A stretch of DNA of 5,981 nt. Origin: an uncultured Ignavibacteria bacterium. Lineage in GTDB: Bacteria; Bacteroidota; Ignavibacteria; Tepidaquicellales; Tepidaquicellaceae. The stretch covers positions 1 to 5,981 of the forward strand of contig CALEVL010000188.1 of the NCBI GenBank assembly GCA_937924675.1. The letters are read 5' to 3'. Positions 1-5,670 of the stretch are shown in pieces. The notes beneath the pieces were generated by a model. The model saw only the letters and a list, made by a program, of their open reading frames with translations. It was not told the DNA's origin and did not search any database. The position numbers and the translations under genes are program-made. The first letter of the stretch is position 1; the number at the start of each line of letters is the position of its first letter.

Positions 1-40
1 TTGCTGAACGTCCGAAGTCTTTTGCTGGACGTCCGATCTT
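1..40. repeat. Two-unit imperfect tandem repeat, about 21 bp per unit
   Basis: Two adjacent copies of a unit beginning TTGCTG[A/G]ACGTCCGA lie at 1-21 and 22-40. The second copy carries the 8-bp palindrome GGACGTCC and runs into a T-rich stretch leading to the hairpin at 50-75. The array may continue left of the window. It is noncoding and its function is unknown. Confidence 0.6.
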
Positions 41-75
41 TTTTCCCCTCGTTACGAATCTCCTGATTCGTAACG
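35..75. repeat. Short hairpin repeat, family C, copy 1
   Basis: A perfect 11-bp inverted repeat, CGTTACGAATC (50-60) and GATTCGTAACG (65-75), encloses a 4-nt loop. The 5' flank GATCTTTT plus a pyrimidine-rich segment (35-49) is shared with the related hairpin at 5671-5710, so the repeat unit is about 40 bp. No T-tract follows on either side in the form expected of a terminator. It probably belongs to a dispersed palindromic family. Confidence 0.7.
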
Positions 76-142
76 TTAGTTCTCTTGTCCGTGTCTGCCT
101 GCCACTTGAAGGAGTCTGTGACGCTGCTCAACATGCTTATCA

Positions 143-229
143 TCACTTCACCAGCAACATCCTCTTCGTCTCCGAAAAACTTTCCGCCCTGAGTTCATAA
201 TAATACACGCCGCTTGGAAGATTTTCGCC
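143..229 (-). pseudogene. Orphan T9SS type A C-terminal sorting-domain remnant
   Basis: Read on the minus strand from GGC (229-227) to TGA (145-143), this segment encodes G-E-N-L-P-S-G-V-Y-Y-Y-E-L followed by a tail ending K-R-M-L-L-V-K-stop. That is the last two beta-strands and terminus of a T9SS type A sorting domain, which directs secretion and surface attachment. It has no start codon, no Asn-Tyr-Pro-Asn-Pro-Phe-Asn-Pro motif and no cargo: immediately upstream in the coding direction lies the hairpin composite 227-609, and beyond that the metallopeptidase gene, in a different frame. The frame is fully open, so it looks recently detached, most likely from that peptidase. It is about 94% identical by eye over 86 bases to the matching part of the decayed sorting domain at 5355-5564. 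Confidence 0.8.
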
Positions 230-306
230 GTTGTTGGTGTTCCCAAAAGTTTGCAAAGTAGAGAGTGACTAAAATCAAGGAGAACCATGCAAACTTTTGG
301 GTCACC
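227..306 (-). repeat. Hairpin repeat A, copy 1
   Basis: Arms CCCAAAAGTTTGC (242-254) and GCAAACTTTTGGG (289-301) pair perfectly over 13 bp. An asymmetric internal loop and a further GGTG/CACC pairing follow outside. The terminal loop (255-288) is 34 nt and unrelated to the loops of the other copies. The outer end reads GCCGTTGTTGGTG. Strand is given relative to a convention in which GGTGACCC comes first and ACCAACAACGGC last. Confidence 0.85.
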
Positions 307-397
307 CCGCCTGCAGAGAGTGTACTTTTTTAATCGACTGCGGGCAGGCAACAACCAACACAAGGTGTCGCTGTCAGTTTATTAAGTTAAGCTGTTC

Positions 398-478
398 AGG
401 GTAAGTTGTTGGTCTCGCCCGCAGGTGAATTCAAGAGAACTTTCAGCTGTTTCTTTGCGGGCTAAGACCAACAACGGC
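398..478 (+). repeat. Hairpin repeat B, copy 1
   Basis: The left end AGGGTAAG (398-405) leads into the outer stem GTTGTTGGTCT (405-415), which pairs with AGACCAACAAC (465-475). A 1x2 internal loop (C416 against TA 463-464) separates it from the inner stem GCCCGC (417-422) with GCGGGC (457-462). The terminal loop 423-456 is 34 nt. The right end continues to GGC (478). It shares its outer frame with family A but has a different inner stem. Confidence 0.85.
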
Positions 479-507
479 GGGAATAAAGTTGTACTGTCTG
501 CAGGCGC

Positions 508-609
508 GGTGACCCATGGGAATCCACCCCTTCGGGGAAAGTTTGCATTTAAGCCTACCACACTTTGTGAAATGCTTTCATGCAAACTTTTGGGAACACC
601 AACAACGGC
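508..609 (+). repeat. Hairpin repeat A, copy 3, carrying a 21-nt insertion
   Basis: This copy is in the opposite orientation to the A copies at 227 and 5565. GGTGACCCA (508-516) and AAAGTTTGCA (538-547) are the two halves of the left arm, split by 21 nt (517-537). The right arm 581-609 is intact and ends ACCAACAACGGC. The terminal loop (547-581) is 35 nt. The stop codon of the metallopeptidase reading frame (557-555) falls inside this loop, so the protein's last residues are repeat-derived. Confidence 0.8.
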
Positions 610-2783
610 AAAAAAAGATTGTCGCCTCCATTACCTGCTTCAAGACTTCCTGCGCGTGTGTTTGCAAAATCCGAGAGTACTGATTCGTCGTCATACTTGT
701 CAACCGCCTGAACTCTATAGCGAACCGGATATTCAATGCAGTAATTCGGCGGAGCGCATGCTTCGGTATTGCAGATTGAGACAAGCTCTTCGTCAATGTA
801 TTCCGCCGGCGAGTTCTCATTGATGTCAACCGTATCAATGCAGTCGTAATAATTCTCTGAATATGCAAGCGCGTCCGGAGGAACGGAGCCCATATCGCTT
901 GCCGTGCTTCTGTAAATCCGATATCTCTTAGCCAGACCTTCGCCGCCAATGGATCTTCTCATATCCGGTTCCATATTGTGATTCCATCTTAGCTTGATTC
1001 TTTTGTAGCCGTCTAATGTCGGCTGTGAATCGCAAGGCACTACAACCAAGCCCATTGGGCGGGAGGGGGGAGTTAGATGGAGAATTGAATCTTCGGAGAT
1101 ACCGCCTTGCCCTGCTTTGAAAATTTTAAAGGCTGCTGAATTTGAAGGTCCGCTCCCGGAATTTGAGTACAGCCAGATAAAAATACCGGTTGAACTATTG
1201 CCCACATTCTTAGTATTCGGACTTGAATAAGGACTGAAGATTTCATTATATCCCGGTCTCCATGCATCATATCTGTCTCCAAGTACTTCTTCATTAGAAT
1301 AAATGTCGGTTGAGTTAGTAAAGAGCCTGTCAGTACCCATTAAGCATTCATTTGATTCATTTATTTTTCCAATGCCTGCCCATATCACAGGATCATGACT
1401 TCTACCATCAGCAGAAATATGACTCCATCCGCTGTCATTTTGATAAGAAACACTATCTCGCAAAAAAAATGTCCATGCACCGGCCGGATAACAATATCCT
1501 GCGTCCCAGGCATTTCGTTGACTTTGACCTCTATTACTCCAATACCAAACGCCATCTGCACACTCTTCATCCTGTGGAACAATATTTCCCTGTGGATAGA
1601 CTATTCCAAAATTGTTTACATGATAAATGTAAACTCCTCTTGAATAATTTCCCTCATATTTATACGGACCAATGATTTGAGTCGTATCTCCAAGCATGGG
1701 AGTATCCCATGTTGAAGCATTGCCTCTGTTGGAAATCAGATAGCATTCATTTCCGGATACAGGTACCCTCAGTATAACATTGTCAGAAGCACCCCGCGCC
1801 GAGTAATCTGCAACATAATAATTTGTCTGAGAACTGAAGCTTACGGTATCCATACTTCTGTATTTTAAAAGAACTGTTTCATAAGGGCTAAAAAAGCCGT
1901 CTCCGCCGGGTCCGTAAGATACCTTGCCATAGGTAATATGACCTCCGGCATACAGACAATGACCATGTTCATGCTGTAATGCAAGTATATTATGAAACTT
2001 TCTAGCAGTGAATGAGACTGTAACTCCGGAACCCTTTCCGCGAAAACCATAACCTACTTTGACACTGTCCAAAGTATCAACAAGAACATAATCCGTACTA
2101 GAATGATTGGAGGTTAAGCTTGCATATCCTCTTTTATCCCATAAAGGACCTGCGTAATTTTTGTGTACTTTATATATCATATCTACATATTTATCTGGTT
2201 CATGGTAAAATTTAATCTGACCATTTTCTACCGTGTCTCGCCATTTATCGTAATCTGTCCAATTCTGTATTGCTGTGTCCATTTTTCTCCATATTTCAAG
2301 ATTTATCTCAACGTCAGAAGAATATTGATCTTGAGTTTTATCAAGCACAACGGAAAATGCCTTTCCGGTTACATGAAATTTACCTCTGCTCAATTCAAGC
2401 CAAAAATCACTTATAGGTTCTTTATCTTCATCGTATGCATCCCACCAATCCGAGTTGTAACTTTTTGTTTCGGCAATCATGCTATCAAGATAAATAGGCG
2501 CTTGACCTGTGGGCCATTGCCAGTCATCATTATCACCTAAGAATTGTACAAAGACAATTATTACAGGGAAGACAGCGCTTGATGGTGAAAGAGTATCGCC
2601 GCTTAGGTCTGTTCTGACAGGCTTTGTCAGTCCATTGAAAGTACTGACGGATAACGAATTTCCCAATCCTGTAGAGTCAATAAATCCGCAGTCAATTCCA
2701 AATTGTGATTGTGAGAATGAAATGGAGCAGTTCAATAGCAAGAAGAATGTCATACATACTTCTAAAGTTCTTACATTTTTCAT
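555..2783 (-). CDS. Secreted M6-like zinc metallopeptidase with FnIII-like domain; 3' end replaced by a repeat
   Basis: Residue numbers count from the first in-frame ATG (2789). A Shine-Dalgarno at 2792-2798 is only 2 nt from that ATG but 8 nt from the one at 2783, so Met3 is the better start (742 aa). A signal peptide follows, with a hydrophobic core around CMTFFLLLN and cleavage probably near FSQS-QF. The zinc-binding HEHGH lies at 273-277 within HEHGHCLYAGGH. A following segment, FFSPYETVLLKY (299-310), resembles the Ser-Ala-Trp/Tyr-Glu stretch after the active site in M6 (immune inhibitor A-like) peptidases. A fibronectin-III-like domain spans about 571-713. The expected T9SS domain is absent: from about residue 727 the frame reads hairpin A3 and stops in its loop. 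A detached sorting-domain end lies downstream (143-229). The product is probably a protease exported by Sec but no longer surface-sorted. The third zinc ligand is uncertain (His284 is one residue beyond the metzincin position), and subfamily is inferred from motifs only. Confidence 0.8.
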   Translation of the reverse strand: MKNVRTLEVCMTFFLLLNCSISFSQSQFGIDCGFIDSTGLGNSLSVSTFNGLTKPVRTDLSGDTLSPSSAVFPVIIVFVQFLGDNDDWQWPTGQAPIYLDSMIAETKSYNSDWWDAYDEDKEPISDFWLELSRGKFHVTGKAFSVVLDKTQDQYSSDVEINLEIWRKMDTAIQNWTDYDKWRDTVENGQIKFYHEPDKYVDMIYKVHKNYAGPLWDKRGYASLTSNHSSTDYVLVDTLDSVKVGYGFRGKGSGVTVSFTARKFHNILALQHEHGHCLYAGGHITYGKVSYGPGGDGFFSPYETVLLKYRSMDTVSFSSQTNYYVADYSARGASDNVILRVPVSGNECYLISNRGNASTWDTPMLGDTTQIIGPYKYEGNYSRGVYIYHVNNFGIVYPQGNIVPQDEECADGVWYWSNRGQSQRNAWDAGYCYPAGAWTFFLRDSVSYQNDSGWSHISADGRSHDPVIWAGIGKINESNECLMGTDRLFTNSTDIYSNEEVLGDRYDAWRPGYNEIFSPYSSPNTKNVGNSSTGIFIWLYSNSGSGPSNSAAFKIFKAGQGGISEDSILHLTPPSRPMGLVVVPCDSQPTLDGYKRIKLRWNHNMEPDMRRSIGGEGLAKRYRIYRSTASDMGSVPPDALAYSENYYDCIDTVDINENSPAEYIDEELVSICNTEACAPPNYCIEYPVRYRVQAVDKYDDESVLSDFANTRAGSLEAGNGGDNLFLPLLVFPKVCMKAFHKVW

Positions 2784-2791
2784 TTTCATTA

Positions 2792-2798
2792 CTCCTTT
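2792..2798 (-). promoter_or_regulatory. Shine-Dalgarno AAAGGAG deciding the peptidase start
   Basis: On the minus strand AAAGGAG is followed by TA-ATG-AAA-ATG. The spacing is 2 nt to the first ATG and 8 nt to the second, so initiation at 2783 is favoured. The other intact gene here (4189) has no comparable site. Confidence 0.6.
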
Positions 2799-2902
2799 AG
2801 ATTTTTATGAGAAAAGCCTTATTAAAAGAGACGGAATGTTCCAAAAAGTTTTTGAATAAACTTTAAACTTCCGCACAGATGAGCTTCAGACCGGTTCGTA
2901 TC

Positions 2903-2926
2903 ACTTATGGACCCCGGATCATAAGT
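2903..2926. repeat. Small inverted repeat between the 417-aa gene and the peptidase gene
   Basis: ACTTATG (2903-2909) and CATAAGT (2920-2926) pair over 7 bp with a short imperfect inner extension. It lies just downstream of the stop of the 417-aa gene (2936). No T-tract follows on the minus strand, so it is at best a weak or Rho-assisted terminator. The remaining intergenic sequence, 2790-2935, holds no other recognisable site apart from the Shine-Dalgarno. Confidence 0.35.
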
Positions 2927-2935
2927 CCTATTAAT

Positions 2936-4189
2936 TTACTTTAATAACAACATCCTCTTGGTTTCAATTCTTTCACCATTAACTAATAAAGCATAGAAGT
3001 AAACCCCGCTGTTTAATTCCAAAGCATCAAACTCTACTTCGTAGTTTCCCGGATCTTTAGTTTCAGAAACTAAAGTTCTAACTTGCTTTCCCAATGCATT
3101 ATGCACACTTATATCAATCATACTGCGATCTGATACAGAATATTTTATTATAGTACTTGGATTGAAAGGATTGGGGTAATTCTGTGAAAGAGTATATTCA
3201 TCGGGTAGAGATGAACTTGAATTTGATACTCCGACCATAATTTGTCCTCCGTTTGTAGTATGAATAATTTTTCCTAAACCTCCGGAAATCCATCCTATTG
3301 AATCATTGTACAAATACATTGATAACATGTGGCCAGGACTGAACGACCCGGAATTTTCTCTTACCCATTGTGTGCCGCCATTTGTTGATTTAAAAAGATA
3401 TCCCTGCTCGCCGCCCACGAAGCCGGTGTTTTCATCAACAAATTCGGCAAAGCGCATTTGAGGACTTACATCAATGGAGTCTATATAAAACCATGTCTCG
3501 CCAAAATCAAATGTCTTGAATATCCTCCTGTCACTTCCTGCAACCCATCCTGTCAGATTGTTTACAAATGAAAGTTTGTAAAAATTAGGAATTCTAAATC
3601 CAATAGGCATTACTATATTATACCAATTCAATCCTCCGTTTGTGGTTTTGAACATATCTGTTCCTGAGCCTGTAACAATTCCGGTGAGAGCATCTTTGAA
3701 ATACATATCATGTAAATTCCCCGCAAACAAGGGATCTGTAATTATTGAATCACCGCCGTTTGTTGTTCTCAAAACTTTCTGCCCTGTCCCGGCTATCCAG
3801 CCGGTATTTTCATCAACAAAAAATACCGCATCATAGCTTGAACCGAATCCCGGCGCATTATTTCTGATTACAATCCAATCATTGCCTCCGTTGGTTGTTT
3901 TTATGATTGTTTCAAACCAGCCCACTACATAGCAAATGTTTGAATCTACAATATGAATGCTGAACAATGGTTTCCCCACTGCAGGATTTGCTATTGAGAT
4001 CCAATTAGTTCCTGCATTTGTTGTTTTCAATATGATACCGTTATCACCAACAATCCATCCTGTACTTCGATTTAAGAACTCTACATCTCGTAAGAGTGAT
4101 GGAGTTCCGGAAAATTGTGTTATCCACTGCGCAACTGCTTGATGTGAAACAATGCTGATAAGTAAGAAGAAGCAGAATAACTTATTCAT
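2936..4189 (-). CDS. Secreted YCF48/BNR-type beta-propeller repeat protein with T9SS sorting domain
   Basis: This is the one complete cargo gene in the window (417 aa). A signal peptide spans residues 1-20 (FFLLISIVSHQAVA, then Gln). About seven repeats of roughly 42 residues follow, each with a TGW[I/V]xG turn and a [T/S]TNGGxxW end: clearest at 56-63, 98-105, 142-146, 182-189, 268-275 and 311-315, with a diverged TFDFGETW at 226-233. This is the YCF48/BNR pattern of photosystem-II-assembly-like and sialidase-like propellers; in this phylum such proteins are usually extracellular and of unknown ligand. The type A sorting domain occupies about 331-417, with NYPNPFNPSTI at 337-347, SGVYFY near 394-399 and terminal K-R-M-L-L-L-K. 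The start has no Shine-Dalgarno, which is common in Bacteroidota. It is flanked by noncoding sequence and looks monocistronic. The true function is unknown. Confidence 0.9.
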   Translation of the reverse strand: MNKLFCFFLLISIVSHQAVAQWITQFSGTPSLLRDVEFLNRSTGWIVGDNGIILKTTNAGTNWISIANPAVGKPLFSIHIVDSNICYVVGWFETIIKTTNGGNDWIVIRNNAPGFGSSYDAVFFVDENTGWIAGTGQKVLRTTNGGDSIITDPLFAGNLHDMYFKDALTGIVTGSGTDMFKTTNGGLNWYNIVMPIGFRIPNFYKLSFVNNLTGWVAGSDRRIFKTFDFGETWFYIDSIDVSPQMRFAEFVDENTGFVGGEQGYLFKSTNGGTQWVRENSGSFSPGHMLSMYLYNDSIGWISGGLGKIIHTTNGGQIMVGVSNSSSSLPDEYTLSQNYPNPFNPSTIIKYSVSDRSMIDISVHNALGKQVRTLVSETKDPGNYEVEFDALELNSGVYFYALLVNGERIETKRMLLLK

Positions 4190-4577
4190 ATCTGTTCAAT
4201 TATAGTTTTTTGCTAACGGTGTAAACGTTTAATTTAGTTTTGTAAGAGTCAAGTCATCTTTCATATCCGAATGTTAGAGGGAATTGCTTTTCATCCGAGC
4301 ATGCATGCAGGGATTTCAACTGATGTAGTTCTTTCAGCAGAGTCCCCGCGTGAGTGGTTTTGGAAACAGAGAGGAAAATTATGCGAGTGACTTCACAGAG
4401 TGGCAGGCTTTGAGGATGAGAAGCAAAATTTCACTATCGGGGGCTTGGAAATAGGCTAAAGTATTTGCTCATTCGAAACACGGTATCTGCAAATCCAATG
4501 CCGCCACTTTGTTGAGTTCCCTGTGCTAAGTTTCAATTTTAGAACTCTTTCTACAAATGGGACACTTAGCTTAGGAC
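4190..4577. other. Gene-free interval between two minus-strand genes
   Basis: About 390 bp with no open frame of credible length or composition on either strand. Its left end holds the candidate promoter at 4199-4225, and its right end meets the terminator at 4578-4616. A weak 7-bp inverted pair, GCTAAGT (4525-4531) and ACTTAGC (4564-4570), spans 32 nt. No RNA gene, riboswitch or coding remnant is recognised. Confidence 0.6.
4199..4225 (-). promoter_or_regulatory. Candidate promoter for the YCF48-type gene
   Basis: On the minus strand a perfect TATAAT (4204-4199) is preceded by TTTACA (4225-4220) with a 15-nt spacer, shorter than the usual 17. Transcription would begin only a few bases before the ATG at 4189, giving a very short leader, consistent with the lack of a Shine-Dalgarno. 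A 10-bp perfect palindrome, TAAACGTTTA (4222-4231), overlaps the -35 element and could be an operator. No Bacteroidetes-type TAnnTTTG -7 box is seen at a suitable place. Confidence 0.3.
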
Positions 4578-4616
4578 AAAAAAAAATACCCTGCCACAAA
4601 TTGCGACAGGGTATTT
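4578..4616 (-). terminator. Intrinsic terminator of the M43-fragment gene
   Basis: A 10-bp perfect stem, AAATACCCTG (4584-4593) with CAGGGTATTT (4607-4616), encloses a 13-nt loop. On the minus strand it is followed by nine consecutive T residues (4586-4578, partly in the stem). It begins about 20 bp after the stop at 4636, which is the right position for this gene. Confidence 0.9.
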
Positions 4617-4635
4617 TGAATTTCAGAGAAATATT

Positions 4636-5103
4636 TTATTTGATCAGAAGCATTTTCTTCATACTTACATTACTTCCGCTTGCCAGTTTGTAATAATACA
4701 CGCCGGAAGAAAGTGATGAAGCATCAAAGTTTATTGAATGCCTTCCCGCTTCAAGATAATTATCAACAAGGTTTGCCACCTCTTTTCCTGATACATCAAA
4801 TACCTTCAGAGTAACCTGAGCAGATACAGGAATGTTGAAATTGATCGAAGTTGACGGATTGAAAGGATTTGGATGATTCTGCTCGAGCGCAAATTCACTT
4901 GGATTGAGAAGTGAATTGTCATTAGTTTCTTCTCCGTTTTGTACCAGTGGAGCGGCGCAGCCACTTGATGAAAGCAGACTCGCTCTAGTTCCGCTGATAG
5001 TAGCATTCATATGGCCTGACTGTCCTGTAGTAAACATGAACATACATCTGTCATCTGTGTAATCCATATAGTTCTTGTGGTGTCGGGACTTCCGTCCCGA
5101 CAC
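4636..5103 (-). CDS. C-terminal fragment of an M43 metallopeptidase with intact T9SS sorting domain; 5' truncated
   Basis: The open frame gives 155 aa from a GTG at 5103, but the first nine or ten residues are read from a REP-like hairpin (5075-5103), so this is not a natural start. Native sequence resumes at NYMDYTDDRCMFMFTTGQSG (residues 11-30), closely matching the Met-turn and final helix of M43 (pappalysin/cytophagalysin) peptidases, normally N-Y/F-M-D-Y-x-D-D-x-C-M-x-M-F-T-x-G-Q. The HExxHxxGxxH helix that should precede it is missing, and no remnant is visible across 5146-5354. Residues 70-155 form a complete sorting domain: NHPNPFNPSTS (76-86), SGVYYYKL, ending K-K-M-L-L-I-K. A strong terminator follows. 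The fragment can have no protease activity and is probably a pseudogene broken at or near the REP doublet. Confidence 0.8.
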   Translation of the reverse strand: MSGRKSRHHKNYMDYTDDRCMFMFTTGQSGHMNATISGTRASLLSSSGCAAPLVQNGEETNDNSLLNPSEFALEQNHPNPFNPSTSINFNIPVSAQVTLKVFDVSGKEVANLVDNYLEAGRHSINFDASSLSSGVYYYKLASGSNVSMKKMLLIK

Positions 5104-5145
5104 ATGTTAACCATTCGCGTCAGGACGAAAGTCCTGACGCCACAA
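5075..5145. repeat. REP-like doublet, family D: two inverted hairpins
   Basis: Two perfect 10-bp stems stand head to head: GTGTCGGGAC (5080-5089) with GTCCCGACAC (5094-5103), loop TTCC; and GCGTCAGGAC (5117-5126) with GTCCTGACGC (5131-5140), loop GAAA. The conserved flank TTGTGG/CCACAA lies on the outer side of each (5075-5080, 5140-5145). The 29-nt units differ at five positions: four form two compensated stem pairs and one is in the loop. A 13-nt linker joins them. This matches BIME/REP architecture associated with RAYT transposases. It abuts the broken 5' end of the M43 fragment. Confidence 0.85.
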
Positions 5146-5354
5146 TTAATATTCCATTCTCCCTGACTTGGCGGCATGATATCAACCCTTTAGATTAATT
5201 TCTGAAAAACATCATAATTGTTTTCTAACAGACAGCGTATCTTAAGTTTATGGATTTCATTCACATAAAACAAAAACATAGACTATGAGATTCTTTGCAT
5301 TGGTATATTAACATAGGCTCACATTCCCCCGGCGCGGGTTCTCACTGCTCATCA

Positions 5355-5564
5355 TTACTTCACCAGCATCATCCTCTTCGTCTCCGAAAAACTCTCCGCC
5401 CTGAGTTCATAATAATACACGCCGCTTGGCAGATTGTCTCCGCTGAACTGCACAGAATAACTTCCGGACTTCAGTTACTCGTTTACAATGACTTCAACTG
5501 CTCTCCCTAACACATCAAACACTTTCAGCGAAACATTGCCTGAAGTTCTTACATCGAACCTTTC
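5355..5564 (-). pseudogene. Decayed T9SS sorting domain, probably from the FG-GAP-type gene
   Basis: Seventy codons are readable in one frame from GAA (5564-5562) to TAA (5357-5355): E-R-F-D-V-R-T-S-G, then VSLKVFDVLG, a tail with SGDNLPSGVYYYEL, and a K-R-M-M-L-V-K end. One internal TAA at 5477-5475 falls where the family usually has an aromatic residue (V-N-E-[Y]-L-K-S-G), so it looks like a Tyr to stop change. There is no start, and the usual Asn-Tyr-Pro-Asn-Pro-Phe-Asn-Pro motif is missing: hairpin A2 begins exactly where it should end. The nearest upstream cargo is the FG-GAP-type reading frame at 5861-5981, separated by the composite 5565-5877. It cannot be expressed as a full domain without suppression. 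Confidence 0.8.
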
Positions 5565-5658
5565 GCCGTTGTTGGTGTTCCCAAAAGTTTGCAATTCCCG
5601 CAAGAGATTCTCTAATGACAACCCCCGCAAACTTTTGGGTCACCAACAACTTACCCTT
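5565..5658 (-). repeat. Hairpin repeat A, copy 2 (most complete)
   Basis: The outer stem GTTGTTGGTG (5568-5577) pairs with CACCAACAAC (5641-5650), 10 bp. A 2x1 internal loop (TT 5578-5579 against T5640) separates it from the inner stem CCCAAAAGTTTGC (5580-5592) with GCAAACTTTTGGG (5627-5639), 13 bp. The terminal loop 5593-5626 is 34 nt. The far end, TTACCCTT (5651-5658), is the same frame that bounds family B, showing A and B to be variants of one design. Confidence 0.9.
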
Positions 5659-5670
5659 AACAAAAGCAAA

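Larger units (their letters stand above)
227..609. mobile_element. 383-bp composite hairpin element with perfect 29-bp terminal inverted repeats
   Basis: The ends 227-255 and 581-609 are exact reverse complements over 29 bp (outer end GCCGTTGTTGGT, inner end GTTTGCA). Inside are hairpin A1 (227-306), hairpin B1 (398-478) and hairpin A3 in opposite orientation (508-609). A1 and A3 also share an inner flank (CGCCTGCAGA, 308-317 and inverted 497-506), so the block is broadly palindromic around B1. There is no plausible protein inside. It separates the 3' end of the metallopeptidase gene (minus strand, ending at 555 inside the element) from a sorting-domain remnant (143-229). Flanking direct repeats AAGATT[G/T]TCGCC lie at 615-626 and 218-229 (11 of 12 identical). 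It may be a MITE-like non-autonomous element, or neighbouring independent insertions; no transposase is visible. Confidence 0.65.

Noticed and set aside
315..349. Extra inverted pair GCCTGC (309-314) / GCAGGC (344-349) as a further small hairpin
   Set aside because: It is only 6 bp with a 29-nt loop and a partial likeness to the B right arm; too weak to call a separate repeat.
148..363. 71-residue minus-strand open frame ending in an Arg-rich tail
   Set aside because: It is read through hairpin A1 in the wrong frame of the sorting-domain remnant; the frame ending at 143 gives the recognisable sorting domain.
398..478. Integron attC site (imperfect hairpin with extrahelical bases and variable loop)
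   Set aside because: The ends read GTT...AAC with no GTTRRRY/RYYYAAC core pair in the right orientation, and there are no cassettes or integrase in the window.
227..609. CRISPR-like array: conserved arms with 34-nt unique inserts
   Set aside because: Arms are inverted rather than direct repeats, copies are not regularly spaced, each insert is enclosed by its own pair of arms, and no cas gene is visible.
382..823. Open frames on both strands across the B1-A3 region (minus 382-585; plus 425-823)
   Set aside because: They are made of hairpin arms and loops or run antisense to the peptidase gene; no domain or ribosome binding site supports them.
2163..2540. 125-residue plus-strand frame rich in Ile, Phe and Cys, resembling a membrane protein
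   Set aside because: It lies antisense to the well-supported peptidase gene; the hydrophobicity reflects the complement of its coding sequence.
2830..2860. Possible decayed A repeat: TGTTCCAAAAAGTTT resembles the A arm TGTTCCCAAAAGTTT
   Set aside because: No partner arm lies at the expected distance and no ACCAACAACGGC end is present, so a chance A/T-rich match is more likely.
4525..4570. Inverted pair GCTAAGT/ACTTAGC with a 32-nt loop in the gene-free interval
   Set aside because: A seven-base stem without any A/B end sequences is within chance expectation for 390 bp.
5124..5177. Possible short gene starting ATG at 5177 with an upstream AAAGGG
   Set aside because: The frame runs straight through the REP doublet, is out of frame with the M43 fragment, and stops after about 54 codons with no recognisable sequence.
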